Shown here: one piece after another, positions 29,274 to 32,562 of the stretch
Layout of the letters: each line of letters starts with the position of its first letter
Position numbering within the stretch: position 1 is the first letter of the stretch
From: Minisyncoccota bacterium
Lineage (GTDB): Bacteria > Patescibacteriota > Minisyncoccia > Minisyncoccales > Minisyncoccaceae
DNA length: 32,562 nucleotides
Reading direction: 5' to 3'
Assembly: GCA_028717005.1 (NCBI GenBank)
Contig: JAQUOQ010000003.1
Coordinates: forward strand, 1 to 32,562
Made by a program: the position numbers and the translations under genes
Notes under the pieces: generated by a model
Seen by the model: the letters and a program-made list of their open reading frames with translations, nothing else
What the model was told of the DNA's origin: nothing
Database searches by the model: none

Positions 29274-29837
29274 ATGATATCAACAGCTTTAATCATTTTT
29301 GCTATAGTTGTGGTTATTTTGCTGTACATCGCGGCTGTTTATAACAGCTTGGTGGTGGCAAGAAACCGCACGCAAGAAGCATGGTCTGACATAGACGTGC
29401 AATTAAAAAGGAGATACGACCTGATCCCCAATTTAGTTGAGACGGTAAAAGGATACGCCGCGCACGAAAGCGGCACATTTGAAAAAGTTATCCAGGCAAG
29501 GAATGCAGCCATGTCCGCGCAGGGAGCGAAAGCAAAAGCGGAAGCGGAAAATGTTTTGGCCGGAACCTTAAAAACATTGTTCGCTTTGGCGGAGAATTAT
29601 CCGGAACTTAAGGCTTCCGCTAATTTCCTTGAATTGCAAAGGGAATTAAGGGATACCGAAGACAAGATACAAGCCTCGCGCAGATTCTACAATGGCAACG
29701 CCATGGAACTTAAGACAAAGATAGAATCTTTTCCCTCCAATATTTTCGCTAATTTATTGGGATTCAAACCAATGGAATTTTTCGAAATAGAAGATGAGTC
29801 GCAAAAACAAGCGCCTAAGGTTGATTTTAAGAATTAG
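29274..29837 (+). CDS. lemA: LemA family protein
   Basis: VARNRTQEAWSDIDVQLKRRYDLIPNLVETVKGYAAHE; LAENYPELKASANFLELQRELRDTEDKIQASRRFYN. Confidence 0.95.
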   Translation: MISTALIIFAIVVVILLYIAAVYNSLVVARNRTQEAWSDIDVQLKRRYDLIPNLVETVKGYAAHESGTFEKVIQARNAAMSAQGAKAKAEAENVLAGTLKTLFALAENYPELKASANFLELQRELRDTEDKIQASRRFYNGNAMELKTKIESFPSNIFANLLGFKPMEFFEIEDESQKQAPKVDFKN

Positions 29838-29915
29838 AAAAAGATAAATTCGCTTTTATCGAGATAGTGCGGCAGGTTACAAGCCCGCCTTCATCAAGAT
29901 TACGGCGCGGCAAGA

Positions 29916-30023
29916 ATGAAAAATTTTAAAAAAACCATTATCAGACACAAGAAAAAACTTAGGAAAAAGTTCAACAAGCTGAGCGAAAAGGACCAAAAAA
30001 GAATGGGCATTCTTAAGAAATAG
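29916..30023 (+). CDS. Tiny, very basic 35-aa ORF: MKNFKKTIIRHKKKLRKKFNKLSEKDQKRMGILKK
   Basis: Sits in the lemA-htpX gap, same strand; below track cutoff; no clear SD. Confidence 0.4.
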   Translation: MKNFKKTIIRHKKKLRKKFNKLSEKDQKRMGILKK

Positions 30024-30074
30024 GAAACAAAAGCGAATTTCAAGCTATTGTTTTGATTTCTTATCTCTAAAATT

Positions 30075-31019
30075 ATGGCAACAACATTATACAGAGAGGC
30101 CGAATCCAATGTCCGCAAAACCTTTTTTCTGATTTTCTTTTTCTCTATTTTTCTGATTCTATTAGGCTGGCTATTCAGCTATTTGCTGCACAGCCAGTTT
30201 TTTCTCTATTTGGCGGTAATAATCAGCCTTATAACGAGCGTTTCTTCTTATTGGTTTTCGGATAAGATTGTTTTGGCAACAACCGGGGCGATGCCGATAG
30301 AAAAGGAAGACGAGCCCGAACTTTATAGGCTGGTGGAAAATTTTTGCATAACTACCGGCCTGCCAATGCCCAAGATTTATATCCTAAACGAGGACCAGCC
30401 GAACGCTTTCGCGACTGGCAGGGATGAAAAGCACGCAATTTTAGCCGTTACCAAGGGTTTGTTGCAGCGATTAAGTAGGGTAGAAATGGAAGGAGTTTTG
30501 GCGCATGAATTGTCGCACATAAGAAACAAAGATATGCTTTTGCAAACGGTTATAGTCGTTCTTGTCGGATCAATAGCGATTGTCTCCAATTTCTTTTTTC
30601 GGATAAGTTTTTGGGGCGGCGGCAGGCGCAACGACAGAGAGGCGAACCCTGTTGTGGCCGTATTGGGTATTGTGGCTGCGATTTTGGCGCCAATAGCCGC
30701 AACCCTGCTGCAACTGGCGATCTCCCGGCAGAGAGAGTTTTTAGCCGACGCGTCCGGCGCCCTTATAACACGCTATCCGGAAGGGCTGGCGAGCGCGCTT
30801 GAAAAAATAGCATCCGATAACCACCCGATGGAAAGAGCAAACAATTCCGTAGCGCATTTATTTATTTCTTCGCCCATGAAAGGAGAAGAGGCGACAAGCT
30901 GGTTTGCAAAATTATTTATGACCCATCCGCCGATAGAAGAGAGGATAGCTGCATTGAGGGGAATGAGGCTTCCGCCAGCCGGATCAGAAGGAATAGAAAA
31001 AGAAGTATTCACAAAATAA
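30075..31019 (+). CDS. htpX: Zinc metalloprotease HtpX
   Basis: LAHELSHIRNKDMLLQT (HEXXH), four TM segments, REFLADASGALITRYPEGLASALEKI. Confidence 0.96.
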   Translation: MATTLYREAESNVRKTFFLIFFFSIFLILLGWLFSYLLHSQFFLYLAVIISLITSVSSYWFSDKIVLATTGAMPIEKEDEPELYRLVENFCITTGLPMPKIYILNEDQPNAFATGRDEKHAILAVTKGLLQRLSRVEMEGVLAHELSHIRNKDMLLQTVIVVLVGSIAIVSNFFFRISFWGGGRRNDREANPVVAVLGIVAAILAPIAATLLQLAISRQREFLADASGALITRYPEGLASALEKIASDNHPMERANNSVAHLFISSPMKGEEATSWFAKLFMTHPPIEERIAALRGMRLPPAGSEGIEKEVFTK

Positions 31020-31029
31020 CGAAATCATT

Positions 31030-31058
31030 AATGTTTGGCAGCCAGGCTGCCAAACATT
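31030..31058. repeat. Palindromic element copy 4 (central A, i.e. opposite orientation)
   Basis: AATGTTTGGCAGCC-A-GGCTGCCAAACATT, perfect arms. Confidence 0.92.
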
Positions 31059-31089
31059 TGAAAATTCGGAAATGCGAAATTCGTTTGGT

Positions 31090-31118
31090 AATGTTTGGCA
31101 GCCTGGCTGCCAAACATT
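31090..31118. repeat. Palindromic element copy 5
   Basis: AATGTTTGGCAGCC-T-GGCTGCCAAACATT, ends 4 nt before the tRNA. Confidence 0.92.
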
Positions 31119-31122
31119 TGCT

Positions 31123-31207
31123 GGAGAGGTGCAAGAGCGGTTTAATTGGCAGTCCTGGAAAGACTGTGTGTCGAAAGGCACCGAGAGTTCGAATCTCTCC
31201 CTCTCCG
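31123..31207 (+). tRNA. tRNA-Ser(GGA), CCA not encoded
   Basis: Acceptor GGAGAGG/CCTCTCC, anticodon arm CAGTC-CTGGAAA-GACTG, long variable arm, T arm GAGAGTTCGAATCTCTC. Confidence 0.95.
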
Positions 31208-31250
31208 CTTTATGATAAAAGACGCCCTTTGGGTGTCTTTTGTCATAAAG
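31208..31250 (+). terminator. 20-bp hairpin starting at the base after the tRNA discriminator
   Basis: CTTTATGATAAAAGACGCCC-TTT-GGGTGTCTTTTGTCATAAAG, fully paired with two G:U pairs; A-tract/T-tract style core. Confidence 0.8.
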
Positions 31251-31256
31251 AATGAA

Positions 31257-31340
31257 AGAGATTCGAAGCCGGAGGCCCGACGGGGCCGAGGCCGTACCTT
31301 GAGGATTTTCCAGCAGGAAAATACCGAAGGGCGAATCTCT
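31257..31340. repeat. GC-rich structured repeat, unit A
   Basis: Closing stem AGAGATTCG/CGAATCTCT; hairpin GGCCC-GACG-GGGCC; hairpin ATTTTCC-AGCA-GGAAAAT; shares AGATTCGAAGCCGGAGG with unit B. Confidence 0.8.
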
Positions 31341-31356
31341 CTGTTGATATAATAAA

Positions 31357-31478
31357 AGATTCGAAGCCGGAGGGCTGACGAGCCCGACCGTGTCCCTCGT
31401 AGCTCCGAAGGAGCGAAGTGGGAGCCCGTACCGGAGCGCAGCCTCAACAGAGGCTGACGCGTAGGCGAATCTCTCCCT
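31357..31478. repeat. GC-rich structured repeat, unit B
   Basis: Closing stem AGATTCG/CGAATCT; hairpins GGGCT-GACG-AGCCC, GCTCC-GAA-GGAGC, GCGCAGCCTC-AACA-GAGGCTGaCGC; ends CGAATCTCTCCCT, identical to the tRNA 3' end. Confidence 0.8.
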
Positions 31479-31543
31479 GCATTTCCCCTTGTATTTATTG
31501 GTTTTGAGTATTAAAATGTACGAAAGCAACCTAAAAAACAATC

Positions 31544-32053
31544 ATGAACTTAAGCACTTCGGGGAAAATAATTCATTTTTACTTTGTGTCCGGAAAATGG
31601 ATTATGAAAACAGCAATCGTTTTAATCATACTTTTGCTTCTTTCGTGCGCTTTAATTTTAAGCGTGCCGGAATTTTCCATGAACCAGCCGAATTTTAAGC
31701 TGTCCTCCAATACCTTTTTAGCGATCAGCCAATTTGCCGTCAGCGTAACATTCATCGGTTCTCTGCTTGGCAGCGTTCTGTTGGGAATCTATGTTTTCTT
31801 TTGGTTTTGGCCGGAAATAATTTGCGAACTGGCTTTAAGGAAAAAGACGTTTAAAGCCATCCAAGCCAAGAAAAATATATTTTTATCCGATTTAGCGGAA
31901 GAAGTCGGAGTTCGCGAAGATGAATTGGGTATTTTATTGAAGCACTGGACCGCGGCGGGAAATAAATTCCGCATTGATCCGGCCAAAAGAACTTTATCGG
32001 GAAATCACGTAAGCATAGATTTGGCGAATAAACAAATATTTTGGGAAGATTGA
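31544..32053 (+). CDS. Hypothetical membrane protein with C-terminal helical, possibly winged-helix-like domain
   Basis: Two TM segments then KTFKAIQAKKNIFLSDLAEEVGVREDELGILLKHWTAAGNKFRIDPAKRTLSG; true start may be Met at 31604. Confidence 0.65.
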   Translation: MNLSTSGKIIHFYFVSGKWIMKTAIVLIILLLLSCALILSVPEFSMNQPNFKLSSNTFLAISQFAVSVTFIGSLLGSVLLGIYVFFWFWPEIICELALRKKTFKAIQAKKNIFLSDLAEEVGVREDELGILLKHWTAAGNKFRIDPAKRTLSGNHVSIDLANKQIFWED

Positions 32054-32059
32054 AAATAA

Positions 32060-32084
32060 AAAAGCACCCTTTTGGGGTGCTTTT
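32060..32084. terminator. Bidirectional intrinsic terminator
   Basis: AAAAGCACCC-TTTTG-GGGTGCTTTT between convergent genes. Confidence 0.85.
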
Positions 32085-32120
32085 GATGTTTAGATTTCGC
32101 CGGCCGGCGAATCTCCTAAA

Positions 32121-32562
32121 TTAGTTTTTAAGAGATTGTATTTTTTCGGCCAAGCCCTCGATATTCGGATTTAACGCGAAAGCTTGTTCATAATCGGCAA
32201 TTGCCTTTTCGGTGTCGCCGATTTTTTCATAAAGAGCGCCCTCGGAAAAATATATTTCAAAATTATTGGGAGCGAGCTTTTTTGCTTTTTCATAAGCGTC
32301 TATGGCGGCCTGAGTTTTGTTGGTAACCAAAAAGTTCGTGTTCTCGAAAATCAATCCCAAATTGCTCCAGGACTGGAAATTCTGCGGATCTCTTTGTGTT
32401 GCTATCACCGCGAGCGATTCCGCCTGGGAAGCGAAGTTTTTCGCTTGTTTTTGTTTTTCTATTTGAGTTTCTTCCGGCACATCGCTGTTGATTAGCAAGC
32501 TTTCATCAAATAATCTGCTTGCTTTAACGACATAAAGTTGCGACAACCCTATATAATAATCT
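32121..32562 (-). CDS. TPR-repeat protein, C-terminal part (5' truncated by window edge)
   Basis: Frame open to the window end (DYYIGLSQLYVVKAS...); TPR pattern WSNLGLIFENTN..., AIDAYEKAKKLAPNNFEIYFSEGALYEKIGDTEKAIADYEQAFALNPN. Confidence 0.8.
   Translation of the reverse strand, partial: DYYIGLSQLYVVKASRLFDESLLINSDVPEETQIEKQKQAKNFASQAESLAVIATQRDPQNFQSWSNLGLIFENTNFLVTNKTQAAIDAYEKAKKLAPNNFEIYFSEGALYEKIGDTEKAIADYEQAFALNPNIEGLAEKIQSLKN

Noticed and set aside
30984-31541. ORFs over the tRNA-Ser/structured repeats (e.g. 31031..31255 +, 31146..31352 +, 31142..31447 -, 30984..31541 -)
   Set aside because: They translate palindromes, the tRNA and GC-rich repeats; strings such as RGRDSNSR and ERFELSVP are typical spurious tRNA-antisense translations.

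Overview
This ~32.6 kb, moderately AT-rich window looks like a chromosomal segment of a Patescibacteria/CPR (Parcubacteria-like) bacterium. That assignment is an inference from gene content and protein style. Core genes are rpoB-rpoC-ftsK, recA, a divergent rpsF-ssb-rpsR operon, a phosphohexomutase, trpS, RNase J, a cupin-type glucose-6-phosphate isomerase, an extracellular solute-binding protein, secG, groES-groEL behind a CIRCE-like operator, a lemA-like/lemA/htpX cluster and tRNA-Ser(GGA). Both window edges cut CDSs: a conjugation-type ATPase on the left and a TPR protein on the right. Main observations: (1) three dispersed pseudopilin-LamG proteins share a Cys pair and a conserved C-terminal tail; (2) a five-copy 29-nt palindrome family has constant outer arms and covarying inner arms; (3) two tandem GC-rich structured repeats lie directly downstream of tRNA-Ser, and the region is bounded by a 13-nt duplication of the tRNA 3' end; (4) an untracked 58-aa ORF has a consensus promoter, an AGGAGG and a downstream hairpin; (5) a peptidoglycan-binding-like domain is inserted inside a family-5 solute-binding protein; (6) a perfect 7-nt x5 tandem repeat covers a pilin promoter. 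All family names come from reading motifs; no database search was run.
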